64,000 nucleotides of DNA from Xanthomonas vasicola. GTDB lineage: Bacteria > Pseudomonadota > Gammaproteobacteria > Xanthomonadales > Xanthomonadaceae. How positions within the stretch are numbered: position 1 is the first letter of the stretch; every line of letters starts with the position of its first letter. Below the pieces are notes generated by a model, which saw only the letters and a list, made by a program, of their open reading frames with translations, was not told the DNA's origin and did not search any database. The translations under genes and the position numbers were made by a program. The stretch spans positions 1 to 64,000 of the forward strand of contig NZ_JSBW02000010.1 in the NCBI RefSeq assembly GCF_000772705.2, written 5' to 3'. This document shows positions 9,736 to 19,552 of the stretch, piece after piece.

Positions 9736-10046
9736 GCAGGCTCGCGCGCCCGATGCACTGACCCGACGGTACGCGGCCGGACTACCGGTGCGTGCGCTGC
9801 AGCTTGGACGCGTACGGCATGCTGGGCGCGGGCTAAAAAACTGCCTGGCAGTCAGGCGGACGCGGCTGCTACTCGGTGCGGCATGCACCGCTCGACGCTC
9901 CAGTTCCTGCACGCAGTCCATATCCATCTGATGACTGCTCACTCTGTCTGGGTAGCCGCTATGGTGTGCATCCAGGTGTGTCGACGCAGCACACCATCGC
10001 GCGGTCACATAATCGTGTTGTTGGTTGCTCATCCAAGGACGCTTGC
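9736..10046. other. Intergenic region with no supported feature
   Basis: About 310 bp between the acetyltransferase and DUF4272 genes. Open frames exist on both strands but lack protein-like composition or ribosome-binding sites. I see no repeat or hairpin worth naming. Confidence 0.5.
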
Positions 10047-11081
10047 ATGGCATTGTTGGTCAACGCTTATTCCACGCTGCGCGCGCCGCTGTGGCCGGAC
10101 TTTCTGCCACAGGCCGCTGTGCAGCACCGCGACCATGCCGATCCGGAGCTGGTCAATCATTTGCATGGGTTTGTGGGCTATGTGAATCAGGCCGGCGATG
10201 GGCAGATGACGCAATTGCGTTATCACTTGATGCGGCATGTGCAGCGGGTGCGCCAGCATTTCAGTTTCGATATCGACGACGCGGACTTCGGGGCGCTGGC
10301 ACAGTGGGCCGAGCAGGCCAACGCGGTGTGCTTCCTGGCCGATGGCAGTGTGCGCGACCCGCAGGGGCGGGTGTTGATCAGCCAGGGCGAGCCGGCTATC
10401 GACGACGATGCGCAGGTGCCGTATCCACCGGATGCGCTGCAACGGCGCGCGCAGCAACTTGCGCAGCTGACCGCGCAAGGTATCCGCGTGCCGCCCAGCC
10501 TGCCGCCGGTGCCTGGCGAAGCCGAGGCGCGCGTACGCGATGCGGCGCAGGTGAGCCAACGCATGTTGGCGTTATTTGCGGTGGCGCTACGCGCGGAGAT
10601 CCTGGCGGCCGCCGATACGCCGCCGTCGCTGGACGAGGTGGAAGTGCGCCTTCCCGGCGTGGCAGATGCGCTGTCGCCGCAAGAGCGCGCTTTCTTCGCC
10701 GAGGCCGCGCCGGATGCGCAGGCGCTGGCCAACTTCGGCTGGCGTTACGAAGGTCTGGCCGTCCTGCAATGGGCGCTGAGTTTGGCCGACACGCTGCCGG
10801 AACCGACCGCCCTGTGCGATGTGCCGCTGGCCGCACAGCGTGCACTGGATTACGCACAAGCCGCCGCGCGCCCTGCATTGGCGCTACGCCCGCTGCCTGA
10901 ACTGCTGGATGCACTTGATCGCCACCTGCGCCTGCACTGGGCGGTACGCCAGGCCGGGCACTCCGGTCAGCCGGTACCCGCCGGCATCGTGCCGGGCGTG
11001 GTGTACGAACGGCATTACGCGCTCAATTGGTTACCGCACTTCGAAGATGCCGAGTGGGACGAGGTGGATACGCCGACCTGA
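10047..11081 (+). CDS. DUF4272 domain-containing protein
   Basis: Soluble 344-aa protein of unknown function. The C-terminal half carries the DUF4272 pattern: a long helix with VSQRMLALFAVALRAE, then LSPQERAFF, then NFGWRYEGLAVLQWALSLAD, and a late HLRLHWAVRQA. The N-terminal 100 residues look like a separate module. The start at 10047 is chosen because CAAGGA lies about 10 bp before it; the frame is open further upstream with no support. There is no signal peptide or membrane segment. The neighbours give no functional clue. Confidence 0.8.
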   Translation: MALLVNAYSTLRAPLWPDFLPQAAVQHRDHADPELVNHLHGFVGYVNQAGDGQMTQLRYHLMRHVQRVRQHFSFDIDDADFGALAQWAEQANAVCFLADGSVRDPQGRVLISQGEPAIDDDAQVPYPPDALQRRAQQLAQLTAQGIRVPPSLPPVPGEAEARVRDAAQVSQRMLALFAVALRAEILAAADTPPSLDEVEVRLPGVADALSPQERAFFAEAAPDAQALANFGWRYEGLAVLQWALSLADTLPEPTALCDVPLAAQRALDYAQAAARPALALRPLPELLDALDRHLRLHWAVRQAGHSGQPVPAGIVPGVVYERHYALNWLPHFEDAEWDEVDTPT

Positions 11082-11364
11082 GCTGGACACGCCCCGGCGA
11101 CGGCATTGAGGCGTCGACGGCGCTCGTGCAATGCCGATGCAATACAGGTCTGTGCATTCATCCAGCACGTGTCTGTGGTGACAGGTCTAGGCAGGCGATT
11201 GAATGCTGACACTGCGGATCTAGCGGCGATGCGGCCTGCCTCAACTTGCCGTAGTGGTTGTCGAGTGATCCGCCGCTGCCGGATCACCCAAAGCGAAATG
11301 CGCCGACGCTGCAGAACACCTGCGGCGTTACCCACTGCATCTGTCGGCCGGCGCAACCGACAGA

Positions 11365-12033
11365 TCAAGCTCCTGCCGCGTCCAGCCGCGCCTGTAGCGC
11401 AGCGAGTACTTCCTGCAGTTCGGTGACCGTGGCTTCCAGTGTCTGCACCCGTGCTTCCAGTTCGCTGGTATCGCTGCCGCCGCGCACGCTCGGTGCGGCA
11501 CGCGCCGCGGCGGCCTGCAGCGCTTCCACATCCAGTTCGCCGCTGAGCAGATGCGCGTAGCGATCTTCGCGCTGGCCGTTGGCACGCGGCAGCTGTGCGG
11601 CCAGGCCGCGCTGGATCAGCCGATCGAGGTGATGGCGCACGTCGTCGGTGTCGGCGAAGCTCGCCAGCCGCTCGCTGCGTGCGTACAGCTCGCCCAGCGT
11701 CTGCGGGCCGCGCAACAGCAACAGGCCAATCAGGGCAACTTGCTGGCGGGTCAGATCCAGCACGCTGCCCAGGCGGTGTTCGTAGCGCTCGGCACGCGAG
11801 GAGAACTGCTGGCGCACCAGGCCAAGGGTTTCCAGCTGGCGCAGCGCGTGATGCACCACGCCGGTCTGCAGATTCAACACCGGCTCGCGCGCGGTCTTCT
11901 GATTTGCTGCCACCTGCGCGGCGTTGACGGTGAGCGGGTACGCGTCCGGCGTGGTGGCCTCTTTTTCGATCAGGCAGCCGAGCACGCGGGCCTGGGCGGT
12001 GTCGAGGACGGGCGGGGACGAGGTCTCTGTCAT
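11365..12033 (-). CDS. YceH family (DUF480) winged-helix protein
   Basis: A 222-aa protein of the YceH/DUF480 family, built from two winged-helix domains. Typical sequence includes [42 protein letters not shown] and the second-domain start [18 protein letters not shown]. The C-terminal 40 residues form a coiled coil ([21 protein letters not shown]), as in relatives. The cellular role is not established; DNA binding is a reasonable guess from the fold. It stands alone on the minus strand. Confidence 0.9.
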   Translation of the reverse strand: MTETSSPPVLDTAQARVLGCLIEKEATTPDAYPLTVNAAQVAANQKTAREPVLNLQTGVVHHALRQLETLGLVRQQFSSRAERYEHRLGSVLDLTRQQVALIGLLLLRGPQTLGELYARSERLASFADTDDVRHHLDRLIQRGLAAQLPRANGQREDRYAHLLSGELDVEALQAAAARAAPSVRGGSDTSELEARVQTLEATVTELQEVLAALQARLDAAGA

Positions 12034-12502
12034 GGGTGGCTCCGGGGCAATCAGCGCACAAGGATATGCCGATCTGCCGCCGGCGTTCTTCCCATGCGGC
12101 GATCATGCGGCTTGGCTGATGGCATCGACGCGTGTAGTGAGAAGGCTGGGCCGTGTGGCTACGATGGACCTGCTTGAGCGCATCCCCTTAAAAATCCTCC
12201 CCGAACGCATGGCGGGACACTGCCTCGAACTGACAGCCCCCCGGCGCGCAGCATCGCTCCACGCTGACAGCGTCGGAGCGGCTCAGATCGTCCGCCACGC
12301 ACGTACGGACGGCCACAAACACGCATCGGCAATCGAGTGGAACACCCGTCCGGCCAGGCGGTTAGATGGTCCGTGTGGTGGAGCCCTCATCCGCGCGTGC
12401 CTGCGCCACTTCCAATAGCGTTGCCATGCGCCAGAGCAGGCAGTACCTCGCGAAACCGCTAAAATCGCGGTCTTGATTGCCGCTCCTGTCCTGGTGGATG
12501 CC
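12034..12502. other. Intergenic region with no supported feature
   Basis: About 470 bp between the divergent yceH-type and acid-phosphatase genes. Promoters for both must lie here, but I could not pick out convincing boxes. No structured RNA was recognised. Confidence 0.5.
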
Positions 12503-13453
12503 ATGCGCCCCTCGCTTTCCGCACCGTTGTCCCTGCTCGCCTGCACCGCGCTGGCCTTGAGCGCCTGCAAGCCCGCCGGCACGCAGCCCGCCCCGCACGC
12601 GCAGGAAGCCACCGCAACTGCCAATGCCGACGCCAGCGCTGCGGTCAGCAAGGCCGCGACGTCGACCACCACCCCACCGGCTGGCGACGACAACCTCAAC
12701 GCAGTGCTGTGGATGCAGCGCTCGGAGGAATACCGCGCCGTGGCCGAGCAGACCTACCGCGCCGCTGCCGACAAGCTCGATAGCGCGCTCAAGCAGCCCA
12801 ACTGGGACGCGTTGGTGCCGGAAGAACGCGACAACGCCGCCACCATACTGAAGCCGGCCGTGGTGCTGGACGTGGACGAGACCGTGCTGGACAACTCGCC
12901 GTATCAAGCGCGCCTGCTGCGCGATGGCAAGGAATACGACGAGCTGAGTTGGGACCAGTGGGTGGCCGAGAAGAAAGCCACCGCCATTCCCGGTGTGGTG
13001 GATTTCGCCAAGGCTGCCAATGCGCGCGGCATCACCCTGATCTACATCTCCAACCGCGCCGTGCACATGAAGGACGCCACCTTGGCCAACCTGCGCAGCG
13101 TGGGCTTGCCGGTGGCCGACGACAGCGTGTTTCTTGGCCTGGGCACGGTAGTGCAGGGCTGCGAGCAGAACGGCAGCGAAAAGAACTGCCGCCGCCAGTT
13201 GGCCGGGCAGAAGTATCGCGTGCTGATGCAGTTCGGTGACCAGTTGGGCGACTTCGTGCAAGTCACCGCCAACACCAGCCAAGCACGTGGCGCGCTGCTG
13301 CAGCAGTATCACGACTGGTTCGGCGAACGGTGGTGGATGCTGCCCAACCCCAGCTACGGCGGCTGGGAGCCGGCGCAGTTCAACAACGACTATGCGCAGC
13401 CATGGCAAAAGCGCCACGACGCCAAGCGCGCTGCGCTGGAGGTAGCCCGATGA
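12503..13453 (+). CDS. HAD-superfamily acid phosphatase / 5'-nucleotidase, lipoprotein e(P4) family
   Basis: Exported phosphatase of 316 aa. The N-terminus is a lipoprotein signal with lipobox LSAC at about residues 12-15, followed by an Ala/Pro-rich linker to residue 60. The catalytic DDDD-type HAD motif is [14 protein letters not shown], motif II is IYISNR, and the late acidic motif is FGDQLGDF, all as in e(P4) and class C acid phosphatases. It probably releases nucleosides from nucleotides in the periplasm. The stop codon overlaps the pyrF start (ATGA), implying translational coupling to pyrimidine metabolism. A longer start at 12473 is possible but gives a worse signal peptide. Confidence 0.9.
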   Translation: MRPSLSAPLSLLACTALALSACKPAGTQPAPHAQEATATANADASAAVSKAATSTTTPPAGDDNLNAVLWMQRSEEYRAVAEQTYRAAADKLDSALKQPNWDALVPEERDNAATILKPAVVLDVDETVLDNSPYQARLLRDGKEYDELSWDQWVAEKKATAIPGVVDFAKAANARGITLIYISNRAVHMKDATLANLRSVGLPVADDSVFLGLGTVVQGCEQNGSEKNCRRQLAGQKYRVLMQFGDQLGDFVQVTANTSQARGALLQQYHDWFGERWWMLPNPSYGGWEPAQFNNDYAQPWQKRHDAKRAALEVAR

Positions 13454-14181
13454 GCCGGGCGCCTTTGCCGCTGGCCGCGCATGAGCGGCTGATTTTCGCG
13501 CTGGATGTGCCCAGCCACGACGAAGCGATCGCCTGGGTGGACCGTCTCGGCGATTCCGTGTCGTTCTACAAGATCGGCATGGAACTGCTGGCCTCCGGCG
13601 AGTACTTCCATGTGCTCGATGCGCTGGCCAAGCGCGACAAGCGCGTGTTCGTGGATATCAAATTCTTCGACATTCCCGCCACCGTGGCCGGCACCATCCG
13701 CCGCCTGGCGCAGTGGCCGGTGAGCTATTGCACCGTGCACGGCTGGCACGCCGGCATGCTGCAGGCTGCCGCCGAGGCCAATCATGGCGACATGCGCCTG
13801 CTGGCGGTGACCGTGCTGACCTCGATGGGCAGGCCAGACCTGGCGGCGATGGGCATCGACCGCGGACCGGTGGAGGTGGTGGTGGAGCGCGCGCTGGCCG
13901 CACAGGCCGCCGGTATCGATGGCGTCATCGCCTCCGGCCAGGAAGCCGGCCCGATCCGCCGTGCCACTGGCGCTGCGTTTTCCATCGTCTGCCCCGGCAT
14001 CCGCCCCGGCGGCCCGGTCGGCGACGACCAGCAACGCACGGTAGGCGTGGCGCAGGCCTTCACCGATGGCGCCGACGCGATCGTCGTCGGCCGCCCGATC
14101 CGCCTGGCGAGCGAGCCCGCAGCGGCTGCTAATGCCATCCAGGCCGAGATCCGCACGGCGCTGGGGGAGCGCCGCGACTGA
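13450..14181 (+). CDS. pyrF: Orotidine 5'-phosphate decarboxylase
   Basis: Last step of UMP synthesis: decarboxylation of OMP. The protein is 243 aa. Signatures are IFALDVPS at the start, [16 protein letters not shown] (the Asp-Lys-Asp catalytic array), VTVLTSMG, and the phosphate-binding end [10 protein letters not shown] with [10 protein letters not shown]. The start at 13450 overlaps the stop of the upstream phosphatase by four bases; the frame is open upstream but inside that gene. A structured terminator-bearing segment follows at 14284-14377. Confidence 0.96.
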   Translation: MSRAPLPLAAHERLIFALDVPSHDEAIAWVDRLGDSVSFYKIGMELLASGEYFHVLDALAKRDKRVFVDIKFFDIPATVAGTIRRLAQWPVSYCTVHGWHAGMLQAAAEANHGDMRLLAVTVLTSMGRPDLAAMGIDRGPVEVVVERALAAQAAGIDGVIASGQEAGPIRRATGAAFSIVCPGIRPGGPVGDDQQRTVGVAQAFTDGADAIVVGRPIRLASEPAAAANAIQAEIRTALGERRD

Positions 14182-14249
14182 GCAGGGCTGCAGCCGTGGC
14201 GCAGCCCTGTCGATGAAAATCAATAAGTTAGACAACAGTAATTAATGTA

Positions 14250-14277
14250 TTGCTTTAACGTAAAAGTCTCGTTAACA
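14250..14277 (+). promoter_or_regulatory. Possible sigma-70-type promoter for the candidate small RNA
   Basis: The 14211-14277 segment is strikingly AT-rich for this genome. TTGCTT (14250-14255) and TTAACA (14272-14277) are 16 bp apart and could act as -35 and -10 boxes, with a start near 14284. Neither hexamer is ideal, so this is a tentative call that rests partly on the structured, terminator-ended sequence just downstream. Confidence 0.4.
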
Positions 14278-14283
14278 TGCCGG

Positions 14284-14377
14284 CGTCCGATGTCAGTCGG
14301 AAGCTGTGCCACTCATTGTCTACCGGGCTTGTCCCGGTTTTCGAAGGGATCGCGCCTTGTGCCCGATCCTTTTTTTT
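14284..14377 (+). ncRNA. Candidate small RNA with three stem-loops
   Basis: Within the 390-bp gap between pyrF and the halogenase gene, three successive hairpins end in a strong intrinsic terminator. Hairpin 1 pairs TCCGA with TCGGA (14286-14301). Hairpin 2 is a perfect ACCGGG/CCCGGT stem with a 5-nt loop, CTTGT (14322-14338). Hairpin 3 pairs GGATCG with CGATCC (14347-14369) and is followed by eight T. An AT-rich promoter-like stretch precedes it and no open frame fits. It could instead be a complex pyrF 3' end, but the internal promoter-like segment favours an independent transcript of roughly 95 nt. I could not match it to a named family. Confidence 0.5.
14347..14377 (+). terminator. Intrinsic terminator
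   Basis: The GGATCG (14347-14352) / CGATCC (14364-14369) stem, extended by A-T pairs on the outside, is followed directly by TTTTTTTT (14370-14377). The 11-nt loop includes CCTTGTG. It is the best Rho-independent terminator in the first half of the window and would end either the candidate small RNA or pyrF read-through. Confidence 0.8.
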
Positions 14378-14573
14378 GGCCGTCATGTTTGCGTTTCGGC
14401 AGGGACCAATGGCAATGGCTGCGCGCGTGTAAAGTCGACGGTGCGGCATTGTGTGCACCAAGCCGGAACGTATAGCTTGCAAGCCTGGGCCAGCTATACA
14501 GACGCCTCAGTCCGACCCTTGCGCCGGCTATCAGCCACCGCGATCGCCACCGCCGCAGTGCAAACCAATGCAC

Positions 14574-16094
14574 CTACGCCAGCACCGCCGCCTTGCAATA
14601 GCGCTCGATGAATTGCTGGTGCGTCGGCATGACATCCACGCAGTGCGCGATGGTTTGCGCCACGCTGGCCAGGAAGCCTTCGGCATCGCGGTCGGGTACC
14701 TGATCCACCAGCGGGTGGTAACCCTGCGGCAGGATGCCCTGGCCCACCATCACCTGCACCCAGCTGATCTCGGCAAACATTTCCTCGGCATTGCGATAGA
14801 AGCGGCCGCTATCGCGGAACAAGTCCAAGGTGGTCTGCAGCTCCGGGGTGATCGGCATGCTGCGGCAATGCCGCCAGAACGCGCTGTCGTCGCGTTCGGT
14901 GGCGTGGTAATGCAGCAGCAGAAAATCGCGGATGCGGTCGAACTCGAACGCTGATCGGTCGTTGTAGCGCTGCACCAGCACCGGGCTGATGCCCTCGCGC
15001 GGAAACAGCTCCAGCAACTTGGAAATGCCGGACTGGATCAGATGGATGCTGGTCGATTCCAACGGCTCCAAAAATCCGCTGGCCAGACCGAGTGCGACCA
15101 CATTACGGTTCCAGAACTGTTTGCGCCGGCCGGTGGTGAAGCGCAGTGGACGCGGGTCGGCCAGCGGCTTGCCGTCCAGATTGGCGAGCAGGGTGGCGGC
15201 AGCTTCGTCGTCGCTGATGTGCGCGCTGCAATACACATAGCCGTTGCCGGTGCGGTGTTGCAGTGGAATGCGCCACTGCCAGCCGGCCGCGCGCGCAGTG
15301 GAGCGTGTGTACGGCGTGGGTGGGCCCACTTTTTCGCAAGCCACTGCGAATGCGCGGTCGCACGGCAGCCAGTGGGTGAAATCGTGGTAGCCGGTGTGCA
15401 GCGCTTCTTCGATCAAAAGCCCACGGAAGCCGGAGCAATCGATAAACAAGTCGCCATGCACCGTCTGCCCGGATGCCAGCTGCAGCGATTGCACATGGCC
15501 GCTTTCCGGATGCAGCTGCACCTGTTCGACCAACCCTTCGATGCGGGTCACGCCGCGCTGCTCCGAATACCGGCGCAGAAAGTGCGCGTATTGCGTGGCG
15601 TCGAAGTGGTACGCGTAGGCGATGTTGGCCAGCGGCGAGTTGGCCGGCACATCGCCGGCCGAGGTCATGAACTTGCCGCGCGCCGCCGCCACGGTATTGA
15701 GCGTGTACGCCCCCAGTGGCTGCGCTTTGCCGCGGGCGTGTTGTTTGATCCAGTATTGGTGGAACGGCAACAGCCCGAGCGGGTGCCCGATCTGGGTGCC
15801 GAACCCATGCATGTACGCGCTGCCGCGGCGCTGCCAATCGACGAACTCGATGCCGAGTTTGAAGCTGCCCTGGGTCTGGCGCACGAACTCGGCTTCATCG
15901 ATGCCGAGCAGATTATTGAAGGCCTTGATGTGCGGCACGGTGGCTTCGCCCACACCGACAGTGCCTAGCTGTTCAGACTCGATCAGCTGCACGTTGAAGG
16001 TGGGTCCAAGCACGCGCGCAAACGCGGCGGCTGCCATCCAGCCGGCGGTGCCGCCGCCGACAATGACGATGTTGCGAAGTGGAGCGGGAATCAT
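14574..16094 (-). CDS. Tryptophan halogenase-like flavoprotein
   Basis: FADH2-dependent halogenase-family protein (506 aa). The FAD-binding motif GGGTAGW is at residues 13-19, the halogenase signature WQWRIP (WxWxIP) at 272-277, Lys79 lies in SFKLGIEF and Glu346 in EPLESTSI. These two are at the same positions as the catalytic Lys79 and Glu346 that I recall for PrnA and RebH, so the active site seems intact. It follows two TonB-dependent receptors, a context seen in xanthomonads and Caulobacter where such genes accompany carbohydrate-uptake receptors. The true substrate is therefore unclear and may be a sugar or receptor-linked compound. The start at 16094 gives the standard short N-terminus. 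Confidence 0.88.
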   Translation of the reverse strand: MIPAPLRNIVIVGGGTAGWMAAAAFARVLGPTFNVQLIESEQLGTVGVGEATVPHIKAFNNLLGIDEAEFVRQTQGSFKLGIEFVDWQRRGSAYMHGFGTQIGHPLGLLPFHQYWIKQHARGKAQPLGAYTLNTVAAARGKFMTSAGDVPANSPLANIAYAYHFDATQYAHFLRRYSEQRGVTRIEGLVEQVQLHPESGHVQSLQLASGQTVHGDLFIDCSGFRGLLIEEALHTGYHDFTHWLPCDRAFAVACEKVGPPTPYTRSTARAAGWQWRIPLQHRTGNGYVYCSAHISDDEAAATLLANLDGKPLADPRPLRFTTGRRKQFWNRNVVALGLASGFLEPLESTSIHLIQSGISKLLELFPREGISPVLVQRYNDRSAFEFDRIRDFLLLHYHATERDDSAFWRHCRSMPITPELQTTLDLFRDSGRFYRNAEEMFAEISWVQVMVGQGILPQGYHPLVDQVPDRDAEGFLASVAQTIAHCVDVMPTHQQFIERYCKAAVLA

Positions 16095-16200
16095 CGATGC
16101 ATTCCTGAGCAAAAACAGCGGACGGACACGCGAACGGGGCCAGTTGGCCCCGTTCGAACGACCACATGCCCGTCTCGGCGCATGTGGCAATGCACATGCA

Positions 16201-19200
16201 TCAGAACTTGGCGCCGACTTCCAGCACGACGCTACGTGGCACGTAGCTGATTTCGCCGTTGTCGACCACGGTGATATCAGGCTGCAAGCGACCGTCGCTA
16301 CCGAAGCTGTTGTACTGGTACTGCGTGTAGTTCTTGAAGTTGAAGGCGTTGAGCACGTTGATACGCGCGTTGAGCTTGAAGTCGCCCACCACCGTGAACT
16401 CCTTGTTCGCCTGCAGATCGACGGTGCGATACCCCCAGATCTTGCCGCCCACCAGGAACTTGCCATTACCCGGCGGCGTCACGCCGACGGCCTGACAAGT
16501 ACCGCCATCCGGATCGGTGAACCCGTAGCAGGCGATCGTGTTGATCGGCTCCGGCGTTGCCAGCACCAGCTTGGCGCCGAAGGTCACGCCCCACGGACCA
16601 TCGATCGAGCCGGACGCCACAAACCGATGTGCCGCCACGGCATCCGACTTCACGAACGGGTAGTCGCGAATGGTCGCCTTGTCGAAGGCGAACGGTTCGT
16701 CGATGGTGCGGTTCTGGCGCGCGCTGGTGTGGGTGTAGGACAGGTTCAAGCCCCAGCCCGATTCCTTGGTGTATGGCTTTTCGGCCGACAACAGGAACTG
16801 ACTGCTGCGTTGCTCCAAGCCGTTGTAGCCCAGGATCGTGTTGCGATAGCCCGGTACCGGCTCGCCCCACGGCACGCTGCCGTTGGCATCGAAGTAGGCG
16901 CCGTTCGGATAACGATTCACCAGGCTCATCACCAGGCCGTCGTAGGCAAGCACGCGCTGGAAGGTCACGTCGGTCAGCCAGTCGCCCACCTGGTTGCTGA
17001 TGCCGATGCTGTACTGATCGCTATACGGCGTCTTGAGCTTGTTGTTGAACATGAAAAGCTCGGAGCTGTCGTTGGTGCCCGGGATGGTATTGAGCTGATC
17101 GATACCGTTGAGATATCCCGGGTTCCACGCCGTGCATGCGCGGTCGTCGCGGAAGCAGGGCTGACCGCTGGCGGCATCGCTGAAATACACCACCACCGGC
17201 GACAACGCCGCCTTGACCGATTCCAGCGCCAGCTGCTCGAACAGGTTGCGATCGTAAGAGCGGCCGGCACCACCATGCAGTACTGCACTCTCGTCGCCGA
17301 AGAAGTCGTACGAAAAGCCGAAGCGCGGCGCCCAGGCATCCTTGAAGTTCTTGCGGTTGTTACCGGTGCTGATGTAATCGGCCACGTTGATGCCGCTGGG
17401 CAACAAGCGGTTCGCCCACGGCTGGCCCGGGTTGTCCGGATCGTCGGAATACAGCGCATTGATAAACGGCTGCGAGGTCACGAAGTCGGTGTAGGCCGGT
17501 GTGTCTTCGTAGTCGTAACGCACGCCGATGTTGAGCATCAACTTGTCGTTCACCGCCCAATCGTCCTGCAGGTAGATGCCGTATTGCTTGGACGGCGATT
17601 CCACCACCGGCACCTGGCCCGGATTATCGAACGCACGGATATAGCGCACCTGGAATGGCACGGGCGCAATACCGTTCTGGCCGACCTCATAACTGAACTG
17701 CGGATTGAGCGAGCTGGACTCGCGCGAAGTCAGCTTGATGTCGCGGTAGGTCACACCCGTCTTGATGGTGTGTTCGCCATGCCACTCCAGCGCGTTGAAG
17801 GTCAGATCGTTCTGGAACGACCAGCCCTTCTGGCTACGCAATTTGAAATCTTCGCCGCTGGCGGCTCCGGTATTGAGGAACACCCATTGGCGCGGATCGG
17901 CTTCGGTGCGGTCGATGTAGGTGTAGATGGACCCGTTGCCAGTGCCGCGCGGCGTCGGCACATTGCTCGAATCCTCGGTGGTGATGATGGCTTCGTTGAA
18001 CCAGCTGTCGGCACTGTGCTGCCAGCGCAGGCTGGTGCGCTTGTCCTTGTTGATCTTGTCCACCGCGCGATCCGGTGCGTTCTGGCCGCCGACGTTACTG
18101 ACCTGGGTTTCGTCGCGGTATTGCGTTGCCAGTTCGATGCGATCGTTATCGGTGGGTTCGAAGTCGATCTTGCCGAAGTACAGGTCTTCGGTGAACGGCA
18201 TGTTGGACGCACCGAACTGATCGCGCAGGTTCGAGGGCAACAAGCCGACAAACGGCGAGGCTTCGGCACTGGGCTGCACACTCTTCGGCGCCACATTGTC
18301 CTTGCCTTCGTAGGCAAAGAAGAAATGCATGCGGTCCTGGATCAGCGGGCCGCCGATAGCAAAGCCGTATTCCTTGGTTTGCGAGTCGACCTTGCCGTTC
18401 TCTTCGTCCGGACGCTCCTTACGCAGATCCTGATTGGTGAAGCGGTAAAACGCCTCGCCATGGAATTCGTTGGTACCGGACTTGGTGGCAGCAGTGATCG
18501 CCGCGCCGCTGATCTGGCCGTATTCGGCCTTGTAGTTGGAGGTAATGACCTTGTATTCGCCAATGGCGAGCTGTGGGAACGGATTGCCCTGGGTTTCGTC
18601 CTGGCCGGCAATACCGCCGCCGGAGACGTAGCTCTTCTGGCTCACACCGTCGATATACAGATTGCTGGAACTGGCGTTGGATGCACCGCCGCGCAGCTTG
18701 GTGTTGCCGTCCTGGTCGATGGTGAACACCATGCCGGGAACCGTGTCTGCAAACTCGAGGAAGTTGCGCGTGGCCTGCGGCAACTGCTGGATCTGCCGCA
18801 GCGACACCGTGTTCCCCACTTCAGAGGTCTTGACGTCGCGAATCATCGGCGCGCTGACCGTCACCGTATCCAACGTTGTTGCATCGCCGGCGGGCGCCGC
18901 AGCCGTCTCGTTGCCCAGATCGACGGTAGCGCTGGAGGCCACCGACAGAGTGACCGTGCGACTGATACCGTTGGATTCGACCTTGTAGGTGCCCGGCTGC
19001 AAACCGACGATGGTGTAGTTGCCGTTCGCATTGACCGGCGCACGTCGCACCGAGCCGGTGGCGATGTTGGTGACGACGACTTCGCTGCCGCTCTGCGCGG
19101 AAGCGACCTGACCACGCAACGTGGCGTTGCTGGACTGGGCCATGGCCGGAGTGGTGGCGCACAACGAGGCTGCCAGGGCGCAGCACAACAGGCTACGCGC

Positions 19201-19233
19201 CGGCAGGGTGGAGACGGTGCGGTGATTCTTCAT
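16201..19233 (-). CDS. TonB-dependent receptor, Oar-like with carboxypeptidase regulatory-like domain
   Basis: Outer-membrane receptor of 1010 aa. It has a signal peptide cleaved after AMA near residue 32, then a carboxypeptidase-regulatory-like beta domain at about 35-110 (ATLRGQVAS...GNYTIVGLQPGTYKV). A TonB-box-like LDTVTVSAP sits at 121-129, followed by the plug (FLEFADTVPGM, LRGGASNASSSNLYIDGV) and a long barrel ending in FGAKF-type aromatic residues. It is a clear paralogue of the receptor encoded next to it at 19553-22588. The start at 19233 has GGGAGGGGGAAAG upstream; the frame remains open to 19389. It probably takes up a polymer-derived nutrient under the nearby LacI repressor. Confidence 0.92.
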   Translation of the reverse strand: MKNHRTVSTLPARSLLCCALAASLCATTPAMAQSSNATLRGQVASAQSGSEVVVTNIATGSVRRAPVNANGNYTIVGLQPGTYKVESNGISRTVTLSVASSATVDLGNETAAAPAGDATTLDTVTVSAPMIRDVKTSEVGNTVSLRQIQQLPQATRNFLEFADTVPGMVFTIDQDGNTKLRGGASNASSSNLYIDGVSQKSYVSGGGIAGQDETQGNPFPQLAIGEYKVITSNYKAEYGQISGAAITAATKSGTNEFHGEAFYRFTNQDLRKERPDEENGKVDSQTKEYGFAIGGPLIQDRMHFFFAYEGKDNVAPKSVQPSAEASPFVGLLPSNLRDQFGASNMPFTEDLYFGKIDFEPTDNDRIELATQYRDETQVSNVGGQNAPDRAVDKINKDKRTSLRWQHSADSWFNEAIITTEDSSNVPTPRGTGNGSIYTYIDRTEADPRQWVFLNTGAASGEDFKLRSQKGWSFQNDLTFNALEWHGEHTIKTGVTYRDIKLTSRESSSLNPQFSYEVGQNGIAPVPFQVRYIRAFDNPGQVPVVESPSKQYGIYLQDDWAVNDKLMLNIGVRYDYEDTPAYTDFVTSQPFINALYSDDPDNPGQPWANRLLPSGINVADYISTGNNRKNFKDAWAPRFGFSYDFFGDESAVLHGGAGRSYDRNLFEQLALESVKAALSPVVVYFSDAASGQPCFRDDRACTAWNPGYLNGIDQLNTIPGTNDSSELFMFNNKLKTPYSDQYSIGISNQVGDWLTDVTFQRVLAYDGLVMSLVNRYPNGAYFDANGSVPWGEPVPGYRNTILGYNGLEQRSSQFLLSAEKPYTKESGWGLNLSYTHTSARQNRTIDEPFAFDKATIRDYPFVKSDAVAAHRFVASGSIDGPWGVTFGAKLVLATPEPINTIACYGFTDPDGGTCQAVGVTPPGNGKFLVGGKIWGYRTVDLQANKEFTVVGDFKLNARINVLNAFNFKNYTQYQYNSFGSDGRLQPDITVVDNGEISYVPRSVVLEVGAKF

Positions 19234-19552
19234 GACTTTCCCCCTCCCAGGGGTAAAGCGCGACGCAGTGGAGTGACTGGCGCGTTGGGTTGGTGCTTTG
19301 GTGTGGAATACAGGGACAACAGACAACAACAGCCGCAAGGGCTGCAACAACGAAGGTCTGCGGTGACCGGTGCTTGCTCCTTCAGGCACGGCTTCAGACA
19401 GGAAATGCAGTGGCTAGGCGTCGCCGATCAACTTGCTCGATGCCAGGCAGCGCGCCGGCGCCACGCACCAGTTGCGACGCCTGGCACAACGCACCAGCAT
19501 AGATGACAGACCCGGGCTGGCTTGGTCGGCGAGCCGGCACATCAGGGACGGC
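19234..19552. other. Spacer between the two TonB receptor genes
   Basis: This 319-bp gap lies between tandem receptor genes on the minus strand. It may carry a promoter or mRNA-stability element for the downstream receptor, but I found no clear palindromic operator or terminator in it. Confidence 0.4.

Noticed and set aside
15622-19506. A very long plus-strand open frame (1294 codons) opposite the halogenase and receptor genes
   Set aside because: It is antisense to strongly supported genes, has no family motif or binding site, and long antisense frames are expected in G+C-rich coding DNA.
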